The notes: generated by a model from the letters alone, not told the origin. Counted from the first letter of the stretch, positions 34,396 through 46,151 are shown. The stretch is 64,000 bases of DNA from Phytopythium helicoides (GCA_024867545.1 JANFNE010000020.1:62001-126000); one strand, 5' to 3'. Translations and numbers: made by a program.

Positions 34396-36836
34396 ATGGC
34401 TGCGCCGCCGCCGCCCAGGCGCGCCGAGCGCTTCTGCTGGCGCGAGCGCTGCGAGCGCATCAACTGGCGCCTGCTGCGCGCGCTCGACCTGCCGGACGTG
34501 CTGCGGCGCGGCGACCCGGCGCTGCTCGAGCCCTACGCGCTGCACGTGACATTCGCGCGGCTGCCGTCCGTTTCGCAGCGAGACGCGCGCGACAGAGACG
34601 CCTGGTTCCTCGTGCGGCTGCTACAGCTCTCCATGGAGTTCCTACTCTTCATGCGCTCCAGGGACGGAGACGTAGGTCGACTCGCTCTTCCAGCAGCTGC
34701 AGCAGTGCGAGCGGTGGGTGTGGATCGCCGAATCACGGGTTGCACGACTCAGCAGCTAAGCAACAGGTGGCGATCACAGATGTAGAGAGCGAGACGACAT
34801 GGTGGCACGAGCGCAAAAGTGGAAGGGGAAGGCGGAGAGCGGGGAGCGACAGGTCGAGAAACTGCACCAGGTGCTGCAGAACATCGCCAAGCTGCTGGCA
34901 GGTCACGGGTGAGTGACGTCGATCAGATGGCCTGGATCCAGCCGGGAACTCAGCTCGCTTTTCGTCGTGTAGCGCGAGTTCGTCTGCAGTGGCCACTATC
35001 CAAACTTTGCTAACAGAGCTGGTTGTTGAGCGACGAGCGCGTCGTCAGGGGAAGAAACAACAGCTCAACCAGCATGACGAGGAAAAGGAAGTAGACAACG
35101 AAGACTTATCTCTCGAACCTCCAAGTGTGTGCGGGTATTGTGGAAGCTCTTTTCATCAAGACACTTTCTGCGTAAACACATCTCAAGGAGACACACTGAC
35201 TCCCGCCGCCCCGAGACAGAGGAACTAAGTCAGTTGAAGACCAAAGACATTCAAGATGGACGCACAGTCGAGCAGTCAGCGGCATTTCAGAAAGTCATGG
35301 AGCAGTTTGAACAAATGTTGGTAACCCACGAGGAGAATTTTCGCATGCTGAGTGCCCAAGAGATTGATCGTGTTCAGCGATTGTACGAACAGTTTCATGT
35401 TGAGATCAGTCACCGGAAAGGATCCCAGGATGTACATCCTTCAGTCGACATCAAACTGCGTGAACAGCGAGATGAGCTGGAAGTCATCATCATCAGAAAG
35501 AGGAAGCTGCTGCAACACTGAGAAGATGAAAGAGGACATCGCTATACTTACTCAGAAACGTGTTGCATCGGAGAATGCTGTTAACGCACCTCCACCACAC
35601 AACGAAACATTAGATCTGTCCAGTAATAGTGATTGTTTAGCGAGCTCTAGGTCAGAGGTAATCCGATTGCAAGCCTCGCTAGAAGAAGTCAGCCAAATGC
35701 TTGAAGACACAAGAACTAAGCTAGCCCGCCTTCAAACAGATCATTTGAGTGCGATTCGAGAAAAGCAAATGCTGATAGATCGCTTGGATCAGGCACGAGA
35801 CAAAATTGATGCACTCGAAGAAGCTGCGGCTGCTTCTACAGTCGATCATGCTGAGAGCTATCCACTAAAGGTTCGAGGTTCTCGCACCAGCTCCAATTGT
35901 TGCTTGCTAAAACAGATGTAACCACTCAGACTGATGCAATTGAGAGTACTAGTGCGGGAATTCAGACAATGGAGAAATCTGTTTTCATGCAAACGGCTCA
36001 AACCTTACCTCAGAAGCAAACTTATCGTGACGTCAGTATTCAAACTATACCAGCTGAAGATTCTCCCCTATCGCAAAACGAATTAGTCGAGATCGGAATT
36101 CAGGCCACTTCTGACCTTGAGGGCGACACAAGAGATTCAAAGAATCCTATGAGCGACTTGATTCACAGCCCCGAGACACGTCTGGATTCTGGATCGCCGC
36201 ATGAAATTGATGCCGAGTTGGAATCACCGCCCGCATATGACTTTAACGAACCGAACACAGAGGTACCAGAGTTTGTTCAGATTGTCAGCTGTGAAGAACT
36301 TGCGGATACAGTATTTCGTCGTGCAAATCGGTAAGCATCACATCCTGTCGTCAAGTGGAAATATTGAAAGCATGTCTAATACATTTGTGTATTTTCTTGG
36401 CAGGGCGGCCGCAACTTCTACTATCAAAGATTATGACACGACGAAGACCTACGCACCGATAGCTCGAAGAAAATTTTTGCGCAGTCAATTTCCTCACAAC
36501 GAATCAGAAGTGAAGTCCCAGATCAAGAGTTGCTTCGAAAAGTTAGACAAGCTCTCGGACCGGTTTGGAGTTTCATCACGAAATGGGTCGCAACTGTCCA
36601 ACAAATACTTTGATCATGTGCGTCAAGCATTGCATGCACATCTGGAAATCTTGCCGACCGAAGTGCTAGAGCGCATGATTGAGTGCGAAACCCAAGTCAA
36701 CCAGCTCATTAAAACAGAGTGGGTACCACGAGAAGTGACACGACAGGAAGCACTGGATAAACTCAAGGTCGAGAGTAACAATAAATCATTGCGAAATCAA
36801 GAACTCGTCAAGCAAGCGATGTCGATATTCGGATGA
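34396..36836 (+). CDS. DZIP1: DZIP1-like ciliary zinc-finger protein
   Basis: Exon 1 begins at ATG 34396 with FCWRERCERINWRLLRALDL and AWFLVRLLQLSMEFLLFMRS, the conserved DZIP1 N-terminal domain. The join near 34675-34800 is unresolved. Then come a coiled coil (GERQVEKLHQVLQNIAKLL), an intron 34909-34972, and a C2H2 finger at about 35131-35200 (CGYC, then LFSSRHFLRKHISRRH; CX2CX12HX4H). More coiled coil follows, an intron about 35880-35917 (38 bases, uncertain), an intron 36331-36403 and a last exon 36404-36836. The finger is split by a single-base frame break at about 35150 and frame is restored at about 35512; one lost and one gained base explain this. DZIP1 acts at the ciliary transition zone/basal body and in Hedgehog signalling in animals; here a flagellar role is inferred. 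Confidence 0.82.
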
Positions 36837-36858
36837 CAAGACAACAAACAACCGATGA

Positions 36859-38145
36859 CAACAGAGAATCAGCATCGGAGATGTTAGCACCAAGGTACAA
36901 AGCCAAGCTGAATATATGCCAACATCAATCACAGCAAGCGCAGCAACTATCATTCTAGCACAGTGTCAACTGGAGGGTAGAATGGAGGATATTCAGGGTA
37001 GTCCACAAGTTTTGGGTGATCAGTTCCAAGTGGAGTTCGCGCCAAAGTCAATTGTAAATGACGGTGACACGACCAGGAACTCACCTCAAGCGTTCAAGGT
37101 TCAACAGCATGAAGATGACTTGGAAGTGAAAGCGAACATCTCGGTATATTTGCCAGAGCTCCAAGGGACTATTCAGTCGCCGCATGATCGTGAAAGCCTC
37201 AGTTCCGTAGCCGAAGCTGAGCACTATGAGGCTAATGTGGTTTCACAAGATGAAGCTGCAATGATGGAAGCCAGTGGGGATAACGACATTTCATTACAGG
37301 AGACCGTGGATTCTAAAGTTTGCGAATCAATCGATTCATCATTGGAAACTGGTGTCCGAGACGAAGGCAGAGATCAAGAACAGCCTGACACCAGCCTTAA
37401 CAATGAAAAAGAGCACAACAGCCCCTCTTTGAAAACGCACAGAACTGGCGACCACGAAGATATCCTTATGGGACCTCATTACCACAACATATCTCAGCCA
37501 ACCTCACCAGTATCCGAAGAGAAATCAGAAAAAGTTGTTGACTCCACCGACTTCCTTCCGTCGCGAAGTCTTCACGACAGTATTGTGCAAAATAGTTCAC
37601 CTGAGGGTTACGAGCTCTCCGCCTCTGCTGTACTGTCGTCGGAGCTCTCGTTTGCTGAAAGTATTCCTAGTATTCTTAGTGATGACCATCGGACCGAAGG
37701 AATTAGCTTGACCAAGAGTTCTGTTGAGGTACGGGTGTCTCGAAATGCTCCTTGACAATATTGGCTTAACTAGAACGTTCCCAAATCCTTGCTATTGTAG
37801 TCAATCACAACCCTTCAAACTTGGGGAAATGGCGAGGTTGCTGAAGAATCCGTTGATCAGACCTCTTTTGTCAATGAAGACTGGGAGCATATCAAAAGCG
37901 ATGAGGCATATCCCACGGTACCACAAGGTCATTACAGCAATGGTACGATGCTTTGAATTGATCATGGCGGGCTAAAAAACTATCTATTAACACATCTGTT
38001 TGCTCCTGTTTCCGATGCAGTCAAAACAGAAGACAAAAAAGATAGTACTACAATGGAATCATCCCCGACTGCTACTACCACTCGACCAGCAGTCTGCCCT
38101 GCAGCCCACGATGATGACGACATTGAAGAGATAGAGCTCTCTTGA
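36859..38145 (+). CDS. Acidic low-complexity coding segment, possible DZIP1 C-terminus
   Basis: Exons of about 36859-37728, 37801-37942 and 38022-38145 can be linked: donor GAG|GTACGG to TATTGTAG and GTACGA to GATGCAG (intron 37943-38021). The product is rich in Asp, Glu and Ser with no domain and ends HDDDDIEEIELS. It can be joined to the DZIP1 gene by a weak GTCAAG...CAACAG intron of 58 bases that removes the stop at 36836, so it may be that gene's tail. It could equally be a separate gene whose first exon I cannot fix. Confidence 0.55.
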
Positions 38146-38170
38146 CGGGCACTGTAAATATACCATTGCA

Positions 38171-40452
38171 TTATGATTTCCTTGGCTTAGGCTTCTTGCG
38201 ACCTCGAAGTTTCTCGTAAAAGGAAGCCTTGGGCTCCGGTACACCGTTCTCGCGATCAGGAACCTCAATCTCACTCTCACCGTCGCAAATAGAAGGGTGG
38301 ACACTCGACCGATGCACAAAGCTCGATTCGTTGCTGCGTATTGATGGCTGACACAGGTCTGGGAGGATCTTACCGCTACGGAGTTTTTCGAGCAGTGAGG
38401 TGCGCTCAAGGCATTCGCGATGAACTGTCTGCTGCAAAAGCACTATCTCCTGATGACAAAATGTCAGTATGTGCATAATATATACACGAGTCAACGTATG
38501 TGTGCGCACTTTGTCTTTTTGCTCCAAAGCCTGTCGAAGGAGAGCAACTGTTTTGTCAACTTCTTCGCTATCTTGATTGTTGCTGATGCAGCCAACTCCA
38601 CCCTTCTTGCTACCTTTCTCCTGCCAAGCAGTCTGTGGTGCGCGTGGATCCTCTTGAAGCTGTGACTCTAGGCCTTTTATTCTGCTTTGCAACTCAACAA
38701 CTTGGCGTTCAAGCTGATGACGGTCCTGCATGTGCGCAGTTCGCAGCCCTTCCAAGGTATCATGGAATTGGGATTGTTGTCTCCCCACTTCATGCTTCAG
38801 CCGATCGTTACTGCTTCGAAGTTCTAACTGACATTATCACAGGATAATAACTATTGAGGCTGGGCGAGCTCCTTCCAAAAATCACGAACCAAACGTACAC
38901 ATTCGTGCTCGAGATTTTTGATCTCTTGCCCCATCAACTGGGTCCTTTGCAAACTGTGCTGTCTCTCAGCCTAAAAATGAAAGACAAAAAAAACGCTTGA
39001 ATAGATTTCAAAATGGCCACCCGAACAATAACCGTACCTCGAGCTCCAGAGTAATTCGGTCGATAAGAACTTTGCAGTGCTTTGCATCATCTCTTTCGGC
39101 TGATATCTGGTCACCCAGTGTTCTCATGAATATTTACTATCCCATTGGAAATGTCCTAGGTTTTACATCCCACCTGTTCTTCGAGCTTCATCACCGCTTC
39201 CTGGCTAGCTTTTTCAATTTGACAGCGTTGCTCGGTAGTTTCTCGTCGAAGACACTCGAGATACTCCGTTTGAGTTTGCTTGAGCTCGTTCATCGCCCTC
39301 AAGTGGTCGCGTTGAAGTGAACTAATATGTTCGCCGTGCTCTTTACGGATTCTTTCCAATTCAAAAATGTAATTCTCCTTGATTTTGTCACTCTTTTCTG
39401 CTGCTGCTGCTAGCTCCAATGTCCGCTGGTCAACCAAACGACGCAGTGACTGAAGCTCACTTTCTTGCTGATCACTTGCCTCTCCAATGCGCGCTCTTTC
39501 AGCAAGCGCATGTGCTGTGCTTTTTTTCAGCATTTTGTAGCTGTCGCTTAAGCTGAATCAACTCACTGTTAAGCTGAGCTGACGTGCTTTGCTCCGCTGC
39601 GCTAGCGGCAACAACACGACCGAGTTCAGTCTTAATTGCCGTAAGCTGTGCTTCCAGCTGTCGAGCTGTTTCTCGCTCGGTTTCGACGCGTTCGTTCATC
39701 GCTAATAGTTTTTGCTTGAGCTCATCTCTCTCTGTTATAGCTTGTCGTTCTGCTGCCGTCCACTTTGCCTGCTGTTCTTGTAACTCTGCCTCTTTGCTTT
39801 GAATGGCAGATTGGGCTTTCTCGAGCTCGTCATAAGCTGAGTGACTTGCATTGAGCTATCTAATTTGCACTTTTCAATCTGACTCGATAGATGCAATATT
39901 TCATTGCGCATTTTCTGCTCCATCAAAGCTCTAGATGCACGCGCCTCCTGGTCTGCGCGTCTGGCCTCCTGATCTACCTTCATGAGGGCTCGCTTTCGTC
40001 TCTCGAACGCTCGCCTGAGCCAGTTCAAGCCGCTCAAGATCTTGCCGATGTGCGTCTTTCGCTTCCTTTACCTCGAGTTTGACTCCTTCAAGTGCAGATC
40101 TGCAGTCATATACTAGTTGTGCATACTGGCACTTGAGCGCTTCCACGTGCTCCCGCAGCTCTTGGGCTACCCGCCTCTCTCGTTCGAGGAACCGCACGAA
40201 GTCCTATCCTCACAAACACCAGTTAGCTGCTGTATATTGTGGTGATGATGAATCGACAGATACACTTGCATGGAACGCCTTTTTGTACTTCTTGGCTGTC
40301 GCCTGGAGCGCCTGCACCTCGGCGAAGACGAAATAGCTGACGCCGCAGAAGGTGCAGGCCGTGTCTTCCTGCCCCAGCTGTTGTATCTCGACCGGCAGAG
40401 CCCGCGAGGGACCCGCGTAAAGCTCCTCGAGCGTCGGGTCGCGCAGCGCCAT
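38171..40452 (-). CDS. LEKR1: LEKR1-like coiled-coil protein
   Basis: Exons on the minus strand: 40270-40452, 39174-40203, 39038-39106, 38899-38970, 38510-38827 and 38171-38449. The first intron (40204-40269) is GC-AG with donor GCAAGT; the last (38450-38509) is 60 bases, in frame and stop-free. The N-terminus SRALPVEIQQL then TACTFCGVSYFVFAEVQAL matches the start of LEKR1 (ALPEEIQ..., CKYCGVSYL...), including the CxxC. The rest is coiled coil. The large exon has three single-base frame breaks at about 40000, 39836 and 39527 (an A7 run), so the consensus is not fully open. LEKR1 is poorly characterised; a centrosomal or ciliary role is inference from its neighbours and coiled-coil build. Confidence 0.75.
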
Positions 40453-40626
40453 GGGGGAATTCGATGCTGCGACTCTCCAAATAGCTGGCCGAAGCAAGTT
40501 GAAGTGGGTAGGTGGCGATTCCCATCCGAATCGTGGAGCTGTGCATACTACACCCAAGCTAAATCGCAACTCAAAATGGAATTGCCAGTGCGTTGAAGTT
40601 GCCTCGTAATTCCCGCATCCAACACC

Positions 40627-40983
40627 ATGGAAGACCGAGAGGTGGCGCCGACGCAGCTCTACGACGCCCTGGAGCGCCTCGGTGCGGTCTGATGGCGTTT
40701 TCTGGCACTTAGAAGCGGCGTACGGGTGGTGACGTGCTGCTGCTGGCGAAAGTCGAGGCCGAGGCGGGGCTGGAGGACCTGGAAGGCGACGTGCACAGAG
40801 CTGCCGTGTGCGTCGCGACACTGCAAAGTGAGTGAGCAGGTGTGAGTTTCCGCTCATGATTGCAGCAATTCGGCTGACTTCTAGCTGGCAGCGGAGCTCA
40901 TGAGCTTGCGGCTGGACGTCGTGCGGCTGCGGAACCCCGCACTCCGCAAGCGAATCGAGCGGTTTGGACACAAGAAGCAGTGA
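40627..40983 (+). CDS. Small helical protein, unidentified, splice path partly unresolved
   Basis: ATG at 40627 begins MEDREVAPTQLYDALERL; the next coding block runs from about 40732 (DVLLLAKVEAEAGLEDLEG) to GTGAGT at about 40828, and the last from about 40892 (ELMSLRLDVVRLRNPALRKR) to the stop at 40981-40983. The final junction (A|GTGAGT to CTGGCAG) gives a clean frame. The first junction does not: the only obvious GT-AG pair is 31 bases and off frame. Product about 90 residues, mostly helix, no recognised domain. It is divergent from the LEKR1-like gene, 174 bases between start codons. Confidence 0.5.
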
Positions 40984-41071
40984 ACTGCTGGACTCCCAGC
41001 AGTAGAAGACGCGGAGCTAGGGGCATTAACGAGCCTTTAGGCAATGCAAAAGGCCTAGCAGCTACAGTGCC

Positions 41072-41834
41072 TCACCAGGGGATGACGTCTCCAGTCGCGT
41101 AGTCCAGCAGCTTGGCCGAGTCGTCGAGCGTCGCGCGGTCGATGATACCGGCGAGCGCGGCCACGGTCTCTTCGGGTGTCACGTCCCCCTGGAAGTCGGC
41201 CATAAGCGTCTTGACAAACCCTGGGTGCAGCAGCAGGCAGCCGATGCCGTCGCCCCGGAGGTCGATCGCCAGGCTCTTGGTGAGCATGTTGAGCGCCGCC
41301 TTGGACGCGCGCGAGCCATAGGATCCGCCGGTCGAGTTGCGCTCGATGCTGCCCATGACAGAGCTGATCTGCGCCACGAACGCCACGCCGCGCTGTGCCA
41401 CCGCCAATTTGAGGTTGGGCAGCAGCGCGCGCGTCAGCAAGAACGGGCCGACTGCGTTGATGGAGAACTGTGTCAGCATCTCGCCCTTGCTGGTGGCCTC
41501 CAGCCCGTGTGCGTGGTACACGCCCGCGTTGTTGATCAGCAGGTCGACTGGTTCGCCCTCGATGGCTTTGGCGGCCGCCAGGATCGATGCTTCATCTCCC
41601 GTGTCCAGCTGCACAATCTTCCACGGCCTGAGCGCTCGCAGCTGCAGATGGCGTTCAAGGTGAGTTTGTGGGGTTCTACAGGGCAGATTTTGACGCGAGA
41701 GAGCGCACCTCGACCGCGGACTCGGGGCTGCGGGCACCGGCGACCACGCGCCAGCCTTGCGAGACGTACAGCTGCGTGAACGCGAGTCCGATGCCGCGGT
41801 TGCTGCCCGTGATCACCACCGTCTTGCTGGTCAT
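41072..41834 (-). CDS. C-factor-like short-chain dehydrogenase, catalytic Tyr replaced
   Basis: Exons 41709-41834 and 41072-41641 with a 67-base intron; 231 residues. SDR features are the cofactor loop VITGSNRGIGLAF near the N-terminus, DTGDE, LINNAG, and a SSVMGSI segment for the catalytic Ser. At the active-site Lys motif the sequence is SYGSRASKAAL, so the position four before Lys is Ser (codon TCG); the paralogue at 44251-45018 has Tyr there (YGYRASK). A second Tyr lies two residues further upstream. Altered or lost redox catalysis is inferred. Classical SDRs use NAD(P)H on small alcohols or ketones; substrate unknown. No targeting signal. Confidence 0.88.
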
Positions 41835-42005
41835 TTTCAAAATATGACACTTTGCGTAGACTGACTTTCAGAGATTGAAATTGTTTCAATCCAAGACTCG
41901 TGTGTGACTCGCTTTATCCTCTCAGTGGTTGGTTGGTTGGACGCTATATTTGAGACGTCGCGGTGTCGGCACCTCGTCGACGAACTCACGTTGGTGCATC
42001 TCTCA

Positions 42006-44114
42006 ATGAGTCGACGCCGAGCTGCACTCCTCGGGTGGTGGATCGGGATCTTGGGCGTCCATGTCGTCGCCGCATGCTTCTATATCACGACAGGAGCATT
42101 CTACTGGCATCTTGAGTTCACTGATCTCCAAAATTTCTTCTTGTACTTCAGGATCGGGATGGAGGATAAGCACAACCACACTGTTGCACTCGTTCACTTT
42201 GCTTGTGCATTGCCTCATGCGTTTTACGCATTGGGAATGGTCGGAGCCACTTTGAGAGCACGCAGACTGAAATTCCAGATAACCTCAGACCCGAATCGAC
42301 AGCGAAAGTCTCGCCTACGGCAATGAGAGGCACCCTGCATCAAACCCAGCGAGCTCCCATGCCAAGAAATTAGTCTTGCTCGCAAAAGCGCGTTCAAGTG
42401 CAATACTCGACGGAATCCTCGCTTTCATTAGCGTCAGCGGACGATACTACGACATTATGCTCGTTGTTCACGAGCTTGTGGAGACTTCACTGCATACGGT
42501 GCAAGCTTACAAAATGAGTCGGCTGTTGCCCCGTGTTACAATTAACCGCACGTACGTCGTCTTCATTGTGCTCAACTGTTGGCTAACAGTACTTCTACGG
42601 ATCATCTATGCCAAACGAGCTGCGAATGAGAGACTCTTTAGCCTATTCTGTGATTGTGTGCTGGATCTTGTGATATCAATCGCGATCATTGTAGCTATCG
42701 CAAAATCGTACGTCGATGATTACGATTGGAACACCAGTGGCTTTCCACGCGATTTGTGGGTCAATGATCGATGGCTCGCCTATGCCATCAACGAGCTGAA
42801 AATCGCGATTGTCAGTTCCTGGACAGATCTGATCGCAAGAGCTGTCTTCGCGGTTGGGGTTTGCGTTGCTTTGTCAGACATGAAGGCAATATTGTCTGCT
42901 GGACGTTCATTAGTTCGCATTGAAATTGAACCTGATGACAAAGCATCCAAAACACCGAAGAACGTCGGGCCATTCACAAACAGCATAGGCACTGCTTCTC
43001 CGAAGCGAGGTGAACTGAAAAAGAGAAGTGGTACTCGCTTACTTGATTTTATCGAAGCCAATCCCAGAACTTCCCATATGCTTAACAAGGTAGTAAAGAT
43101 CGCTTTCGGAGTCTGGGGACTTGTCATTCTCGTCCTCCATATTCAAGCTGAGTCCGTACCGACCGTACATTGCATGCAAGTACGACCTTGGGGAGCAACC
43201 CGACCATATTGTTCATTCGTGGATGTGAGCTGCAAGCACCTTCACATCTCCGGATACGACCAGGAATTGGAGAGATTGTGGCAAGCGATTGGATTTGCGA
43301 CTGTCGAGCGTATTCGAGTCCGTCACTGTCCACATCTCGAGTTTCCTTCAATACTGCAAAAGTTCAGTTCGCTTTATGTTCTCAAGATATACAACTCGAC
43401 CATTGTCCGGTGGGATGATAATGCCGCCTTAACAAAATCGACACACCCGCGCATTGCCTACTTACACCTTATTCGTGTCAGCTTTTCAAACGGGACCCTC
43501 CCAGCCGGACTTTTATCACCCAATATGCCTCCATCACTTCTAGATATCACGATATGTGCCTCTAATCTGAAGCAAGTACCAGACGACCTTGATACCATCT
43601 GGCCGAAAGGGATTATTATAGTGCTCGAATTAGGAGAGCTTTCAAGTGTCCCGAGTAGCATCGTCCGGCTGAAACCATGTCTTTTATCGCTTTATGGAAA
43701 CCCTGTCACGAGTTTACCAAGCTCTCTTTTGAGATCGACCGTTTATATACCCTCGACGTCGGTGAAACTCTCATTGATAAGTTGCCGGAACAAGTCGACA
43801 AGCCATCACCGTCCCTGCGCCAGTTGTTTCTATCAGATACGTTGGTGTCAACATTCAATGCATGGGTCGACAAACTTGTGCCTTCCCTCCAGTTGGTTGC
43901 GAGCGGAACACCCTATTGCACTGCATATGAATGGATTCAAAATGGTTCGGCGACACAGTTTCCCTCGAATTCGGCGTCAAACTCATCACTCTCTGTCCTC
44001 ATGGACGCAAAGAATCACTGGAGCACCATTAACCAAGTGCTATCGTGTGATTCCGCACATGAGAGCCCTTTCTACCCTCTCATTGCCAATGATGTAGCTG
44101 CTTCGGAAGAGTAA
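42006..44114 (+). CDS. Multi-pass membrane protein with leucine-rich C-terminal domain
   Basis: First ATG 42006 (the open frame starts at 41904 without ATG). At least five hydrophobic spans are seen: LLGWWIGILGVHVVAACFY, VVFIVLNCWLTVLLRIIY, LVISIAIIVAIAK, a WTDLIARAVFAVGVCVAL span and VVKIAFGVWGLVILVLH. These are followed by an LRR-like domain (LPAGLLSPNMPPSLLDIT, SVPSSIVRLK, LSLYGNPVTSLPSSL, DKLPEQVD). The frame shifts by one base at about 42290 and back at about 43736, again a compensating pair, so the gene is treated as one. Similar LRR membrane proteins are, to my knowledge, common in oomycete genomes and uncharacterised. It lies between the two SDR paralogues. Topology suggests the LRR domain follows the last span. 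Confidence 0.7.
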
Positions 44115-44250
44115 AGCGTCATCGAGGAGCAGAACACTAGAAGAAAAAAAGTTGGCAAACTTGTCAATTGGTGGAAACCCAACATGTGGTGTTAGAGTGA
44201 CCAACTTTCTCACACCAGCACTCGAGCCTTGAGCTCTCCCCAACGCGAGA

Positions 44251-45018
44251 TCACCAGGGAAGGATGTGGCCCTCGAAGTGGAACATCTTGGCCGAGTCCT
44301 CGAGCGTGGCGCCGTCAATGATGCGCGCAAGGCCGACGACGCTCTCGTCGGGCTCAACCGTGCCCGTGAAGTTGACGATGGCCGTGTTGACGTAGCCTGG
44401 GTGCAGCACGAGTACGCCGATGTTGTCGTTCTTGAGGTCGATGGCGAGGCTCTTGCTGAGCATGTTAAGCGCCGACTTGGACGCGCGGTAGCCGTAGTAG
44501 CCGCCCGAGCCGTTGTCGGCGATGCTGCCCATGCGCGACGTGATCTGCGCGACGAAGGCCTGTCCGCGCTGCGCGGCCGCGAGCTTGAGGTTGGGCAGCA
44601 GCGCGCGCGTCATGAGGAAGGGGCCGACGGCGTTGACCTCAAAGTGACGCATGAGGTCGCCCTTGGTCGTGTCCGGCAGCCCGTGCACGTCCATGATGCC
44701 GGCGTTGTTGATGAGCAGGTCGATGGGCTCCTTCTCGACAGGCCTTGGCCGCCGCCAAGATCGAGTCCTCGTCGCCCGTGTCCAGCTGCAGCAGCTTCCA
44801 CGGCGCCAGTTTCTTGAGCTGTTCGCCCGCCTCAGTCAGTCCCACCTCGAGTCACCGAGTCACCGTGCCGATCCAGCCGCCTTGAAGCGCACCTCGTCTG
44901 CCGCCGCCAGGTTGCGCGCCGTGGCGATGACGCGCCATCCTCGCGAGACGTACAGCTGCGTGAACGCGAGTCCGATGCCGCGGTTGCAGCCAGTGATGAG
45001 CACCGTCTTGCCGGCCAT
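44251..45018 (-). CDS. C-factor-like short-chain dehydrogenase, second paralogue
   Basis: Exon 44893-45018 (126 bases, same length as in the paralogue at 41072) and exon 44251-44830, intron 62 bases ending CTGACTGAG. Motifs: VLITGCNRGIGLAF, LDTGDE, LINNAG, SRMGSI and the active-site YGYRASKSAL with the catalytic Tyr present. One extra base at about 44743 (in GCC-TGTCGAG on the minus strand) breaks the frame between the cofactor half and NNAG; removing it gives continuous homology, so this is probably a consensus error rather than a pseudogene. Cytosolic oxidoreductase; substrate unknown. The shared intron position shows the two SDR genes are duplicates. Confidence 0.83.
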
Positions 45019-45205
45019 GTTCCAATTACGACTTGAGTTGCGTGGCCTTGAGCTGGCGGATCTTGAAATGAACCTTCTCACGGTGGTCATCCGTCGGTCG
45101 AACGTTCGAAACCGAGCGCCTACCGGTTTCCCGCGGTACCCGCGCTGACGCGTTCGCCGCTGCCGATCTTTGGCCATTTGCATACAAAAGCTCCCTGCCG
45201 ACAGC

Positions 45206-46151
45206 ATGAGGACGGGGCGGCGCGGCGCGCTGCTGCTGGCGCTGGCGCTGCTCGCGGGCGTCGACGCGCACTGCGTCAGATGGCGAGCGACCTCGCGCTG
45301 CGACCCGCACGGCGCGCGCGAGCCGCAGAGCGACGCTGCATGCGCCGCGACGATCGCGAGCGGACGCTCGGGCTTCTGCGAGTGCGAGGGCCGACGCCGC
45401 GTGCGCGAGGTCGGCTGCGACCACCACGAGTTCACGTGCGAGGCGGCGTGCGCCGAGGACTCCTCGGCTGATCTGAGCTGTGCGTGCTGCTAGGGGCTGC
45501 GCGCAGGGGAGAGCGGCGGACTGACGACCTGGTGTAGACCCGCAGGGCTTCGAGCACGTGACGTGCGGCAGCACCATCAAGCTGGTGCACGAGCCTAGCC
45601 GCTTCCGGCTGCACTCACACGAGATCGGATACGGCGGAGGCAGCGGACAGCAGTCGGTGACGGCGCACGAGGCGCGGAACGACCCCAACAGCTACTGGCT
45701 CGTCAAGGAGGGCGACGGAGAGCGTGTGTGCGAAGTCGGCGCGCCAGTGCAGTGCGGCGCCACCGTGCGCCTTGAGCACATCAACACGCGCCGTAACCTG
45801 CACAGCCACACGTTCGCCGCCCCACTGTCCAGCAAGCTGCACGAGGTCAGCGGCTTTGGCGTGGCTGGAGAGGGCGACTCGGGCGACTCGTGGGTCGTCG
45901 AGTGCCTTGAGAGCATGCAGTGCAGCGCCGCCGACCAGTGCGAGGACGACGCCATGTGGAAGCGCGGCGAGCTTGTGCGCCTGCGCAACCAAAACACGGG
46001 CCGATTTCTCGTCACGAGCTACGCGAGCCGCTTCGACGACTCCAACTGTCCTCACTGCCCCATCAACGGCCAGCAGGAGGTCGGCGCCACGACCGCCAAG
46101 ACGGACGACACGCTGTGGTTTGCTGGGGAGGGCATCTACGTGACCCACTGA
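45206..46151 (+). CDS. SDF2: SDF2-like MIR-domain ER protein with Cys-rich N-terminal part
   Basis: Exons 45206-45479 and 45538-46151 (58-base intron, CTGAC branch-like), 295 residues. A signal peptide is clear (ALLLALALLAGVDA). Residues about 22-90 form a Cys-rich segment with about nine Cys (CDPHGARE...CECEGRRR...CDHHEFTCEAAC). MIR repeats then run to the end: FEHVTCGSTIKLVHEPSRF, LHSHEIGYGGGSGQQSVT, LHSHTFAAPLS and FLVTSYASRF. SDF2 in plants and animals is an ER-lumen quality-control factor linked to protein O-mannosylation and Hsp40 partners. No HDEL-type retention signal is seen at the C-terminus (GEGIYVTH), so secretion is possible. The Cys-rich extension is not part of human SDF2. Confidence 0.87.
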
